From positions 1,674,001-1,738,000 of the forward strand of contig JANATG010000010.1 in NCBI GenBank assembly GCA_029449235.1: a DNA stretch of 64,000 bases, in the 5' to 3' direction. The notes under the pieces are model-generated. The model made no database searches. It saw only the letters and a list, made by a program, of their open reading frames with translations, and had not been told where the DNA came from. The DNA is from Linnemannia schmuckeri (lineage: Eukaryota; Mortierellomycota; Mortierellomycetes; Mortierellales; Mortierellaceae). Each line of letters opens with the position of its first letter. The first letter of the stretch is position 1. The translations under genes and the position numbers were made by a program. Shown here piece by piece: positions 25,283 through 37,044 of the stretch.

Positions 25283-25760
25283 ACAGCCACATCAGCCACG
25301 ACCTCCCCTCTTTTCTTTTTCCTCGCCTGTACTATAGTTTTAGCATACCCATTTTTATCCTGTATTTTTAGTTATGACCATTCCTCTTCTCATGCCTCTC
25401 TCACGTTGTACGACCTACCGATCGCCATTATTTGTAATTTAGCCGATATTCTTACGAACCCAAAAAGAATAAACAATTATCAAAAAACAAACTTTCACAA
25501 CATGCCAAACTAATCGCTCTTTTTTTTCGCCTCCCCCTATGTCCAAGTTGTTGATCAGGTTGACAAGTAAGTCGGAATGTGATACTTGTAGATAAAATAG
25601 GTATTCTAGGGACTTGAGAGAAGGAGGGGGAGTGAGAAGGTGGATACGTTACATTTCGAGACCGAGATGAGATGTATATATTTGTCCGCTTTTGTTTATG
25701 TAGGTTTTGTGAGTTTTTTTGTGTTCATTTTGTTCATGCATGAACGTTTGCTAAGCAGGA

Positions 25761-25808
25761 ACAAGAACAAGAACAAGAACAAGAACAAGAACAAGAACAA
25801 GAACAAGA
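25761..25808. repeat. (ACAAGA)8 tandem repeat
   Basis: Eight perfect hexamer copies lie in the gap downstream of the cysteine-rich gene. In other frames they give Asn-Lys or Leu-Phe repeats, which are not coding. Confidence 0.9.
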
Positions 25809-27423
25809 AAGACAAAAAAAAACTTGTTTTTTGCGTTTGTGCTCTTAATGAGATGTCAGGGACAAATATTATTTTGTTGTTGGTAACAAAGACATTGCGC
25901 GAAGGGAAAAGAAGGGAGTGAAGGAATGTACAGGAAAACAAGGAAAGGTGAATGATAGATGAGTGAGAGTCGACGCATCATCGAATTTAATTACTGATTT
26001 TTGTTTGGATGAACCACTCGTTGTTGATCAGTGATTACTACTAGACTACAACGCATTGCTTTCCATCGAAGAGAATTCAAGTACGATCGCTTCTCTCTGA
26101 TGGCTCGTGTTTGTCCAGCAAAACAGGAAGGGAAAGATTCGTGTTGATGTTAGGTAGATCTAACGAAAGCAAACACAAGGAAATCATGCGTCGAAGACGT
26201 GCAGACAGCTCCCTCCTTTTGATGAACATTACGACAGCAACTTAGGAATCAATGGAAGCAGATGAAAGAAATTCCTTCAAGCCTGACATAGAGACCGAGA
26301 CTGGCATTCAAAATAAAAATCCCTACACCCTCCATCCATACAAACCCAAAAACAGAAAAACATAAAGACAGAAACCCTGCATTTGTTTTTATTTGTCGTT
26401 TTCTAACCCCGTTCCAGCTCATCCGCCCCCTTTCACTCCCCGTTTTTTTTCTGAACACATGCGTGCTCTATGTTTTTGTTTTGTCAGCCAGGTTGAGGCC
26501 TGGCCTCCCTATATAACTCAGTCCCTTTCTCCGGCGGCGTCCGCACCACTCCACTCAACTTGTCCATTGGCAACCCAGCTGCTGCTTGCTCAGCTTACCA
26601 TTTTTTGGATTTTTTTTTTGTAATATAAAACTTGTGGGTGAGAATGGAGTCCGGGGCGGGGAAGATGAAGAAAGCGGAGTGGACGTTATCTTAGGGGCAT
26701 TAGGAATCTTGCCATGTTGCCATAATTTCAAGACCAGTGACGGCAAAACAGGAGGGTTTACTCCTGTCAAGTTTGTCAACATAGCAAGATACGCACGCGC
26801 AAATACATAAAAAATGAAAAGAAGGAATCCCACTAGTTGATTGACAGAAACTGACTGGTTAGCTGACGAACCGGCCCGGATCATCTTTTGCCATGAGAGA
26901 GCCAAGTCTCTCAAAAAAAAAAAAAAAATGGCCAAGAGAGGAAGATAATGAGAGTTATCGTCATTTCGCACTTTTGCTCGCTTCTCTCGTGGATGCTCTC
27001 TTTGCCATAAAAATAAAAATATGAGGCGGGCGGGAATGACAGTCATGAAAATAAACAAAGGGGTGACGAGAACTGGGAACTGAGGAAAGAGGGACCATGC
27101 AGGTCTGGGGTCTGTCCGGGAAACATGGTTAAAAACCCCCAAAAGAGATGATGCATGCCTGCCCATCTGTCTGCCTCCGAGGAAGAGCATCAGCAACCAT
27201 AAACAACGAAGGAACGACATCAGCAAAAAAAAAAAGCTACTGCAGCTAGGTCTAAGGACGGGAAATTGGCTGCATATGCATGAGTACCGGCATGTAGATA
27301 CACGCCGTTCGCTTAATCCCTCCCCAATCCCCAACCAACGGCTCGTCCACCCGTCCACCGTCGTGCTCAAAAGGCACTGTAGTCCAGTATCTACTTCCGT
27401 CGGTGAATTATTATCCAAGCACA

Positions 27424-27455
27424 GGTATAAAGGTATAAAGATATAAAGGTATAAA
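27424..27455 (+). repeat. four tandem 8-mers each containing TATAAA
   Basis: Units GGTATAAA, GGTATAAA, GATATAAA and GGTATAAA are arranged head to tail. They could act as a TATA cluster for a transcript heading right, where an ATG at 27506 opens a 76-codon frame; this is speculative. Confidence 0.6.
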
Positions 27456-29190
27456 GTGACGATGGGGTCAAGAGGTTGATACTTTGGAGTTGAAGAGTAA
27501 GAGAGATGCATATCAAGAGGGGACTAGCACGAGAGAAGAGTGAGACAGAGTCGAAAGGAGACCCGGCTTGGCGTCCCAATGGTCCATTTTGTCCATTTGC
27601 AAAGCCTATGGATATACGCATACAGAGTTGTTTTGGAGCGATGAGTAATGAAGGTCTGAGTTTTTGCACACGAGGAGGGAATGACATTATTTTACGGAGC
27701 TTCACATTTAAAGCAGCTCGATCGCTGTTATTTTAGGAGGGTCCATCAGGGCACGAATTGAATGAAAGGCAAAGTGTGAAAAGAGGGAGAGAGACTCTCC
27801 GTCCTCCTTTCTTACAATTCAGCTTCCTTTGCCAATTGCGCACCACTACTGATCCACACACACAGGCACTAGAAGTTAGTTCTTTACCATGTGGTGGAGA
27901 CGGGGTTTGGATTGCTCGTCAATGTTTTTTTTTTCTTACTCTTTCTCGGTCCAATTGATTACTATTGTACTTAATGAATGACGAATGGGGGTTCAATTGA
28001 ATACTTGATGGTTAGCGAAGGGAAAAAGAGTTCTATACCCGTTGATTGGGCATTCGTAAAGTCAAGCTTTGCTCTCAAGAAAAATAAAACTATGACCCAG
28101 CACTGTGTAAAACTTATTCTTCTTTGCTGGTATCAATGAGTGAGTGATTGAGTATGTTTGTGTGTGAGAGAGAATGAAGGATGAAAAGGAGAAAGTGGAT
28201 CCGAACACGTTGGGTGTTGTTGTTGTTGTTTTTTATTTGTTTGCTCATGTGCGAGAGTGCGAAGACAATCCGGTTGTACAGTAGGTAGATATGAACACTA
28301 ACAAACAATAACAGAAAGCGCAGAAAGACTAGAAAGCGTAAATTTACCAGCAAACGGCAAGAGTGATCAGCTCGTTCGTGTTACTTTTGCTATGATCGCA
28401 ACAGGACATGGTTCAGGGTACGGTAAGAAGCAGGCCCATTGCGAAATTCTTTTTCTTTTATGTGTTATCCTTTCAGCAAACAACAACAGTAACGACGACG
28501 GCGTCGAAAACTGGGAAGGCATTGAATGGTTATTAGGGAGGACTGAGTGATACGATGGCGAGCACAAAAAAAAATAGGAAAATGATGAAAATTAAACCCA
28601 GCCAAGAAGACAGCCATCCAGCCAGATAATTCCCTCTGAACAAGTCAATTATTGTCTCTCTTTGATGAGTGAGTGAGCGAGTGTTCCTTACTGCTCATCA
28701 TCATCATCAAGGTTCGTTCCTGTTGGTTCTTTGGCACGAAAGAAAAAGTAAACCAACGAGCAAACCCTACGTGCGCCTCGGAACAGAGACAGAGAAAGAG
28801 AAGCTAATTGCTTTCTTTGCTTTACTTTGCTTTCTCTTCTCCCCTTTTCTTTATCTCTCTCCATCATCATCATCATCATCGTCATCCTCCTTTTCATTTC
28901 TCTTCCTCATATCTTTCCGCTCTCTCTCTCTCTCTCCCTCTTCTCTCTCTTTCCCTCTCTTTCCCTCTGTTCTCTTCGTTCTTTGGTCAACCCTCTCACT
29001 GCCACTCTTCTCCTTGCACTCATCTATACCCACTTACTCACTCACTCACTCACGATTCTCACGCACTCCTATCCCTCTCACTCTACATTCCCCCCCCCCT
29101 CGCTCCGATCGATCACCCACGCCTTCCGTCACTAGGATCGGAGCTCTTTCTCTTTTTCTGTCCCCTCACTGTCACTAACTTGACCTCTCA

Positions 29191-29228
29191 CTCAACACTC
29201 AACACTCAACACTCAACACTCAATACTC
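29191..29228. repeat. heptamer tandem repeat CTCAACA in the leader of paralogue B
   Basis: About five units of the heptamer CTCAACA, the last one degenerate, lie about 80-120 nt upstream of the ATG of paralogue B, in a C/T-rich leader that also holds ACTC and TCA repeats further left. Confidence 0.8.
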
Positions 29229-29309
29229 GTCAATCCCTCACAGCACACCTCTTCACCATTTCTTCCTTCACTACCTTTGCCCCTCTCAGCAAAATAACAA
29301 TAATCTACT

Positions 29310-31165
29310 ATGGCAGAACCGCTCTATAAGCCTGACTGGGAAGGTACGTCCCTCTTCCTCTCCGACTCTACCTTTGTCTCCTTCCCCTCGCACTACAACT
29401 CCTTCCTCCCTTTTCCCCTTTCTAGCATTGTGGATTATAAAACTCTCGATGTCAAAGAAAGAAAAGTGAATGGCACCTTCTTTTTCTTTTTTGACAATGA
29501 GACCTGACCTCTCGCAGCATTGCAAACACACGACTATTAGGCAAACAGCAAAGAGAGAACAGTGCTAAGAACATATCCCCGCGAATAGCAACCGTTCCCT
29601 TTCCCAGATTATTTTTTGTTTCGATGCCCCTTTTTTGTTTTTTGTGCACAATGCATTCGACTGTCTGGACTATGGCACATAGACTGCCCTTCCTCCTCCC
29701 TTCGTCTCTGCAATGGCTTAGCGCCACTCTCGTCATACATACTTTTCAATCGCGCTCTCTCTCAGCGTGCTAGGTCGGAAAGCTAATTCGATATTGCATT
29801 TTCTCTTTCCTCAACTATTCCCTGCCATGTCGTGTAGAATCTGTGTCCCTGTTCATCTCGCTGTCATGTATCTCCATTATGGCCTTGCTGTTCGGTCGCA
29901 AGACCGCAGGAACCAAATGGGGCACCATTAACTATGCTCGTGGGCTCGTTATTGCTCTTTACATGATCTCATGGGGCTTCTCCTTCATGGCCACCATCTT
30001 GGTTCAGACCAACAACAACAACATTGTCTCCTGTGTTATGTCCATCTACACCTGCATTGCTCTCTATGCTGGTTCCAAGGTGGTTATCTATCTCTTCCTG
30101 ATGGAAAAGGTCTACGTCGTCACTGCCGTTGGCTCAACCCGTCGAGACTTTTTCGTAAGTACTGTAGTTAGACTACCCTCACCTGATAATTAGTGGTGCC
30201 ACTTTAACACAATGTTTTTCTCTGAAACGGTTATGTTTGCACCAATCTTGGGTGATTATGGCAGCAGCGTCCAGAGGCTGACTATAATTATTGTTTGCGA
30301 ACCCGGATTATGCTGACCGCCAAATATTATTCTCTCTTGCTTTTTGTATAAAATACATACATAGTTGTACAAGGTCAACTTGGCTCTGTTAATTCCTTAC
30401 TCTGTCGTCATCTCCCTTATGATTGCCTACCAGAACTCTGAGCTTCGTACTGAAGAAGGCGGAAAGTGTTACATCGGCCTGGGACCTCAAGCTGCCTACC
30501 CCCTGATCCTTTACGACATTTTTGTTTCGTGCTGGTTGACCTTCTTGTTCATCCGCCCTCTCATGAGCTCCACCTCGTTACTCCAGGGCCCCTCCAAGGG
30601 CAAGCTGCGTGATGTTGCCCGTAGAACCCTCCTGGGTTGTGTCATCTCCTTGATCCTCAGTACCGGCAACATCTCGTCCTTGGTCATCTTCAAGGGCTAC
30701 GAGCGTGGCTTAATCTGTCTGTCGTCCTGTACTGCCGATGTGACATTGAACGCCATCACCATCCATTGGGTTACCTCCCGTGGAGGTGGACGTGTTGTGG
30801 GCACTGCAAGGTCGACGAGAGAGAGACCCGGAACTGGTTATAACGCCAACAACAACGGTGTACATAGCGGATACCACCTGACTGCTGCTGAGAAACAGGT
30901 TGCACCCTTAGAGTCGCATATGTCGATCACGGTCGAGTCGTATGTGGAAGAGTACCATCAGATGCACTATGGCGGCGGTTCGAGCAGTACAACTGTCACC
31001 TCGCCACGGTACGGAAACACTGGCAGGGACCTGTATGGTGATGATATCCTACCGGCCACGACGCGGTATGGTGAGACTAATACTTCGCGGTATGGGGAGT
31101 CTAGCTCTTCGCGGTATGGGGAGCCTCGCTCATCTCGCTATGGCGAGTTAAGTTCTCCTCTTTAA
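29310..31165 (+). CDS. predicted seven-transmembrane protein, paralogue B, 3 exons, 383 aa
   Basis: Exons are 29310-29343, 29838-30154 and 30365-31165 (phase 1 then 0), with GTACGT and GTAAGT donors. The short N-terminus MAEPLYKPDWE is shared with paralogue C. Predicted spans lie at residues about 14-31, 43-67, 73-98, 119-139, 160-182, 204-227 and 231-254. The loops GRKTAGTK, LFLMEKVYVV, GPSKGKLRDVARRTL and CTADVTLNAITIHWVTSR are conserved with A and C. The tail has EKQVAPLESHMSITVESYVE and then repeated SRYGE units (about four) before the stop. AATAAA lies at 31324-31329. The topology fits a receptor-like plasma-membrane protein with a short outer N-terminus and a long cytosolic tail; ligand and signalling partner cannot be read from sequence. 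The first intron is 494 nt. Confidence 0.85.
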
Positions 31166-34100
31166 AGACAGCTGTTAGATCGTTATTATTCCCCCACCCT
31201 TCTGTTCTATCTTCATATCTCCGCCCTGTAGTTTCAATCCTTCTCACAGCCTTCACGCTCCCTTCCTTGCATATATTCATCTTATCCTTTTTTTTCATTT
31301 CTTGCATTACCTACACCTAAATTAATAAAAAAACCACAATACATATCAAAAACGACACTACCATGCTCACCGTTTTTTTTCTTTAACGCCTGTTTCGCTT
31401 CCGCTCATTTCGACTCTCTCTCTTTCTCCCTGCATGCATGTATGGCAAGAGCGATGGTCTTTGCCTGTGGGTTTTTTTTTATTTCTGTTTGTACATGCAT
31501 ATTTTATTGTGAGGCAGGGCAAAAACAGAGAGATGGATGGGGACCCGAGAATGAGGGACAAGAGAAATAGCCCTGCTTGATATACTCCGGTTTGTCCATC
31601 TATTTTTTTTTTTGTTCTTTTTGTTTGAGATTGTGGTTGTTTTTAATTGCCGTTGGCTCTTGTTTTTTTTGTTGTTTGTTTTCGGTGTTGTTTGTTAATG
31701 GGCACTAGAAGAATCGTAACCGGTTTATGGTTCCCCTCTCATGTGAGTCCGTCTTGTTACCCAAATGTAGGAAATGCTTTATAGGTACTACACGCATATA
31801 CACGCCAGAATATGAGAAAGATGAACCAAAAGGAAACCGGAGTAAAAAAAAAACAACAACACAAAAACAACAAAAGTGAGTACCAAACGAAAGGTGAGGA
31901 TTAGAGTCTGATTTAGACTCAACCTTCAATTCTTTTTTTTTTTCTCTTGCAAACGCTCGATTGCTTGTTTTATTTTTTCCGTTACATATGGCCGTTGGAA
32001 GGACCGGGCTAGCTTAGAACTATATTTTTGTTTTGTTTGGTTTACGCAATCGTGGGGAAACCTAAGGCAGACAATGTAGATAAGTGAGTAGTGAAAGTTA
32101 TGTGCAAATTGCTCAGCAATTGTCCGTTGTGCAAAAGCTAAGCTAGTGGTTAAATCAGCCCATGGAGAAGAGGAAGGGAGGTAGGGGGAGGGTGATCTTG
32201 TGCTTATAGTGCCGTTTTATGAATAGCCTGAGAGTTTCTATAGTGCGAGAATAGGATGTTAGGACGTTAGTGCTTATATGGGAAGGGAGGTGAGGACGAC
32301 AGGGACCGTAGACAGGTAGATCTTCAGCATTTCTCTCTGGATCCGCGAATGGGTGAGGAAAAGACTCAGAAAGCTAGTGTTATTTTTAAAAATGGTGGTA
32401 CTGAACCATACATGTACGTCATAGAGGTAGGCAAACCATGTGGAATGGATCTTTTGAAGAGAAGAAAGGGGCCAGACCCATCTGGTTCCCTCCTTCCTTC
32501 CTCTCACTTCGGCGACACTAAGGATTGGGAGACGATCGACATTAAATAGAAGTAATGAGAAAAAAATAGGGATGGGCTTGATAATACAAAGAACAGAAAA
32601 TAAAAAAAAAAAGGGTCACAACAAGGTCCTAGGTCTATGTGTTCGAATATTCTCATCAATTGTACTTCTGTTTTTGTAAGAATTTGTTTTGCTCCTTGCT
32701 TCTTACGTTTAATTAGCTTTTGAGTTGAGGAGTAAGAAAACAAATTTTGGTTTTTGAAAAAAAAAGCGTCTACCGATACGCTGGTCCCCCTGTTGAAAAA
32801 AATGAAGAGGTGTAAATGTAGGTAGACGAGCAAAAAACATCAGTGCAATAAGTAGTAGCATGAAACTGTGAAGGCACAGGCCCAAACAAAAAAATGTGTG
32901 TCAGTAATTTTTGGTGATCATTGAGTAATGCTGACACGAAAGAGTGAGACCGATAAGAGTTAGTGGTTCCTGAAAATTACTGATGGCATCAATGTGTTAA
33001 ACAAAGAGTAACATTGGGCGATCCAAAGGTTATGGCGGTGCTGAGTAATCAGTGATAGAGACTCTACGCGTTTTGTTTCTCTTCAGCTGCCTCACTTTGT
33101 CATCTTGAATGGCTATTCGCGTACCTGGAATTTTCAAAGGGCTAGAACAAAGACGAAGGTGACACGAAGTGGTTTCCTTACAACTGCCTTGGTGTCAGAC
33201 TTGTTGACCCTCAATGGCAATAGTAGGCGCCAATTTAAGCACCTTTCTTTTATTGTTTGCCCGTGATGGTAATGAATGATCACGCAAAATAGGAAACGGC
33301 ATTTCGGATTTTGGTACTATTAGCTACCAAGATCATCCATGATCACCTTGAAACAAACGCCAAAGGTGCTCGATCCTCAGTTTACAATAGCAAGTGACCA
33401 TCCATCGTGGAAACCAATGTTATGATTTCCACCATTGATCAAGCATCAAAAACACAAAGCGACCCTCCTCAAAAAGTCCGCAGAGTTCAAAAAAAAGAAC
33501 TCTTTATTCTTTATTTCCCATGAGCTGAGCGCAATGTAAATGGCCAGTTTTATGCAATGGAAAGGACATCCGTTGAGGACAAGTGCAACTGCGCGCGCAT
33601 AAGTAATATTGGGAACTAACAGCCAAGTAAAAATAAAGCCAGGCTGAGGTGCTCGGGGAACTGGCTTGGGTGCTAGTTTGGAAACGACCATTTTTATTTG
33701 ATGTTACATTTTGCTTTGCTAATGCGTAGGGATAGAAGGGATACAGTAGATAGGGGCTACTAGGGACTGAAGAACATAATTGTCGGTGCAAATTTTGCAT
33801 TGATTACGAACTGTCCGAGGAAAAACAACACCTTTGAACACAGGTGAGTGGACCATGCCGAAAAAAAAAATGCATGGGTAATGCGGTATTGCGTGTAGAC
33901 GGAAATCAGAAAGAAGTGGAAAAAAAAGAGAGAGGGTGCTCTCATTTTTTCTTTATTTCTGTCTGCTCTCTTCGTTGTTTCTCTCTTGTGCACATTAGGG
34001 ATGGGTGACAAATGGATGGGACGTATTCTCTTTGAGTCTGATCAGTACACCGTGTGGACCCATATAGGAGGCAGAATGCGTCTGCTTGTCTTCGTGTGTG

Positions 34101-35154
34101 TGAATTCAAGAGGTTAAGGTTTTCTTTTCTTTCACTTCTCTTCCGCACAAAAAACAAAAGAGCGAGAGAGAGGGAATGAACGAATGTAAATGATACAGAG
34201 CTGTTATTGTTCATGGGATGTGATGGGAGGAGGGGAACATGTGCGTTTCCGCTCCCAATTGTTTCTAGGCCGCCCCTCATCCCATTGACATAATGTTGAC
34301 AGACTGGGAGAGTAGAGAGAGAGGAAGGAAAGGGAGATGATCCATCCTCTTCTCTCTTCTCGTTCCTTCTCGCCCCGTCCACCGCATCGTCCTTCGCCAC
34401 TTCGCTGTTGAAATTAGCATATTTCATGCAGCAAGGTAGACAAGTAGACAACTGCAGAGAGAGAGAGAGAGGGACCGAGGGTAAACAACATCAGCAACAA
34501 CAATGCCATCTCCGTCCGCGTCTGAGTTCAATAGTTCATGCAAGTGCGAGGTGTCCCGGTCCATCGAACCCAGCGCCCTTGCATCACACACGCACACACT
34601 TATTTACAAAAGGGTCGCAAATATACCATTGCCCAATTGAATAACAGAAAAAAAACAAGTCCTTTCTTCCCCTCTGTCGCAATTGCTCTCACCACTTCTT
34701 CGACACACACACACACATACCCACACTCACCCACCCACCACATCCACCCACCACACCCACACAATAGGGAAAAAACAGAAAACAAAGCATTGATCAATTG
34801 TGTTTTTCATTCTCTCTTCTTTCTTGTTCCTTATTTTCTTGTTTCCTTATTTCTCTTTTTCTTCTTTCGTTGTTCTTCTTTTTCACTAATCTTTCTCTTT
34901 CTCTCGCTCTCTCCTTCTTTGTCTTGCTACTCACTCCTCCTCCCTTTCCTTGTCTTCACCCCTGGGACGGAACTCCTCCTTAATAATACCCCCTCCGATC
35001 CATCACTTCTTCTTTCTATTTCCACAATCATTTTTAACTCTTTACCATTCACTCCTCTCGGCTCTTTTGAGCGCGCACTCCCGCCCCTCTTGTCTGTCCT
35101 CAAAGGCACACATATTCCGCGCCTTTCTCACTTGTTCGATAATTAACCACTCTC
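31166..35154. other. 4 kb intergenic region between paralogues B and C
   Basis: No protein-like frame is present. Small inverted repeats cluster between about 32900 and 33430 (for example an 11-bp pair at 32901-32911 and 32973-32983, and a 9-bp pair at about 33238-33246 and 33363-33371). From about 34640 the plus strand becomes C/A and then C/T rich, as expected for the leader of paralogue C. No RNA gene was recognised. Confidence 0.5.
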
Positions 35155-37044
35155 ATGCCTGAATTGTTCAAACCAGACTGGGAAGGTATGCCTATGCCTC
35201 GACTCTTGGTCCTCACAAACCCCTTCACTCCTCCCACCTCATTACATCTTCAAACACATTCAGGAGTGGAGGCAGTAATGTCGGAAGTTCCAACGAGAAC
35301 TTAACATGAGACATAACCTGGCTGACCACGGACCGCAGCAACAGGCGCACGCTTGACACTATACCCACTCAACAGCGACAGCCCAATAAGCAACCACCCG
35401 TCAACATCGGGTTCTGATAGTCAAGAAATCGACACAGTACTTTACCCCTTATTATTATACTTAATTGTCCTAATCAACAGACAACAACAGCAACAAAACT
35501 GCATAATAACAACAAAAACACTCCCTATCGATCACTCGGTTACGCAAGAATACGGTTCCATGAATACATAAACACAACAACAGACTCACAACAACAACCA
35601 ACAGTCAACAAACGCGCCGCGTTTGAGCCGCCCCTGCATCCCACCCTTTGATGTACAGGAACGGACCTCTGTTAACGACATACCTCTAACGCCTTCCCCC
35701 TATCCCCTGTCCCTCAATCCTTGTCTACTCCCTGCCCCCTTATTTCGTTCACGTAGAGTCCCTGTCGCTCTTTATCTCGTTGGCATGTATCTCAGTCATG
35801 GCCTTGCTCTTTGGTCGCAAGACCGCAGGGACAAAGTGGGGCACGATCAACTATGCTCGTGGTCTGGTGATTGCTCTGTACCTGGTATCATGGGGTTTCT
35901 CATTCATAGCCACCCTCTTGGTGCAGACCAACAACAAGAATCCACTCTCCTGCAATTTGTCGATCTTTTCCTGCATCACTCTCTATGCCTCGTCCAAGGT
36001 CATTATCTATCTTTTCTTGATGGAGAAGGTGTATGTTGTTACTGCTATTGGTTCAACGCGTCGCGACTTTTTCGTAAGTTTCTTTGATATCGGTCAACTG
36101 CGGTTCGTACAAAAACGCCATAGAAGGAGTCAGACCGTTTGTTGGTTTTCCATTCTAACAGTACCTGCTCGTTATTTCCTTCTATAAACAAACAGCTGTA
36201 CAAGGTCAACTTGTGTCTCTTGCTGCCATACATTGCTGTCATTACTCTAATGATCATATTCCGACACGCACGCATCAACAAGCTGGGTCAAGTGGATCCC
36301 GTCGACGAGCACCGGCTTGGGCACTGTGATATTGGTCTCGGAGAAGCGGCCACGTACCCTTTGATTTTTTACGATATCTTTGTCTCTTGCTGGTTGACCT
36401 TCCTCTTCATTTGGCCTTTGATGAGCTCGACCTCATTGCTCCAGGGTCCCTCCAAGGGCAGGCTGCGCGATGTTGCCCGCAGGACCTTGATGGGATGTGT
36501 CATGTCCTTGATCATCAGTACAGGCAACGTTGCGTCCTTGATCACCTCCCAAGGATGGGAGCGCGGCTTGATCTGCCTCTCCTGCTGCACCGCTGATGTA
36601 ACTCTGAACGCCATTACGATCCATTGGGTCACTTCCCGTGGTGGTGGACGTGTCTCTGGAGCCGGACGGTCAACCAGGGACAGGATCGGAACTGCAAACC
36701 GTGGTACCAATGGCATCAGCAGCGGCTACCATCTGAACGTCGCTGAAAAACAGGTTGCTCCTCTCGAATCTCATATGTCGATTACGGTCGAGTCATATGT
36801 CGAGGAATATCACCAGATGAGCCTTGCTCGCAGCGCCGACACCTCTTCAATGTCCACCTTTGGTGGCGGCGACACCGCTTCCCGCTACATTACCGATCCT
36901 CTACCCCCTACACGATACGGTGACGGAGTCCGTTCGTCAAGATATATCGAACCAACGACCCCAACGCGGTTCGAGGTGCGATCTTCACGTTACGGCGATC
37001 CCGGCTCTTCTCGCTATACCTCTGACGAGATTTCCCCTTTGTAG
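35155..37044 (+). CDS. predicted seven-transmembrane protein, paralogue C, 3 exons, 398 aa
   Basis: Exons are 35155-35185, 35757-36073 and 36196-37044 (phase 1 then 0). The N-terminus MPELFKPDWE nearly matches paralogue B. The seven spans and the loops GRKTAGTK, LFLMEKVYVV, GPSKGRLRDVARRTL and CCTADVTLNAITIHWVTSR are conserved. The loop between spans 4 and 5 is longer than in B (HARINKLGQVDPVDEHRLGH). The tail keeps EKQVAPLESHMSITVESYVE and ends with SSRYGDPGSSRYTSDEISPL, a looser version of the SRYG repeats of B. AATAAA lies at 37272-37277. The first intron is 571 nt. B and C are the closest pair, so the order of duplication was probably A against the B/C ancestor, then B against C. Confidence 0.85.

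Larger units (their letters stand above)
25283..29309. other. 4 kb intergenic region, no gene firmly supported
   Basis: Left end: 3' UTR of the cysteine-rich gene. A minisatellite lies at 25761-25808. Around 26510 and 27424-27455 there are TATA-like elements with no convincing gene downstream. Right end, from about 28800: C+T-rich leader of paralogue B with tandem repeats. A 318-codon minus-strand frame (27511-26555) and a 76-codon plus-strand frame (27506-27736) overlap each other and neither looks like a conserved protein. Confidence 0.45.

Noticed and set aside
26555..27511. 318-codon ATG-to-stop frame on the minus strand
   Set aside because: It overlaps a plus-strand frame, includes Phe runs from A/T tracts, shows no domain or repeat structure, and has no leader or intron pattern like its neighbours. 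Probably chance; RNA evidence would change this.
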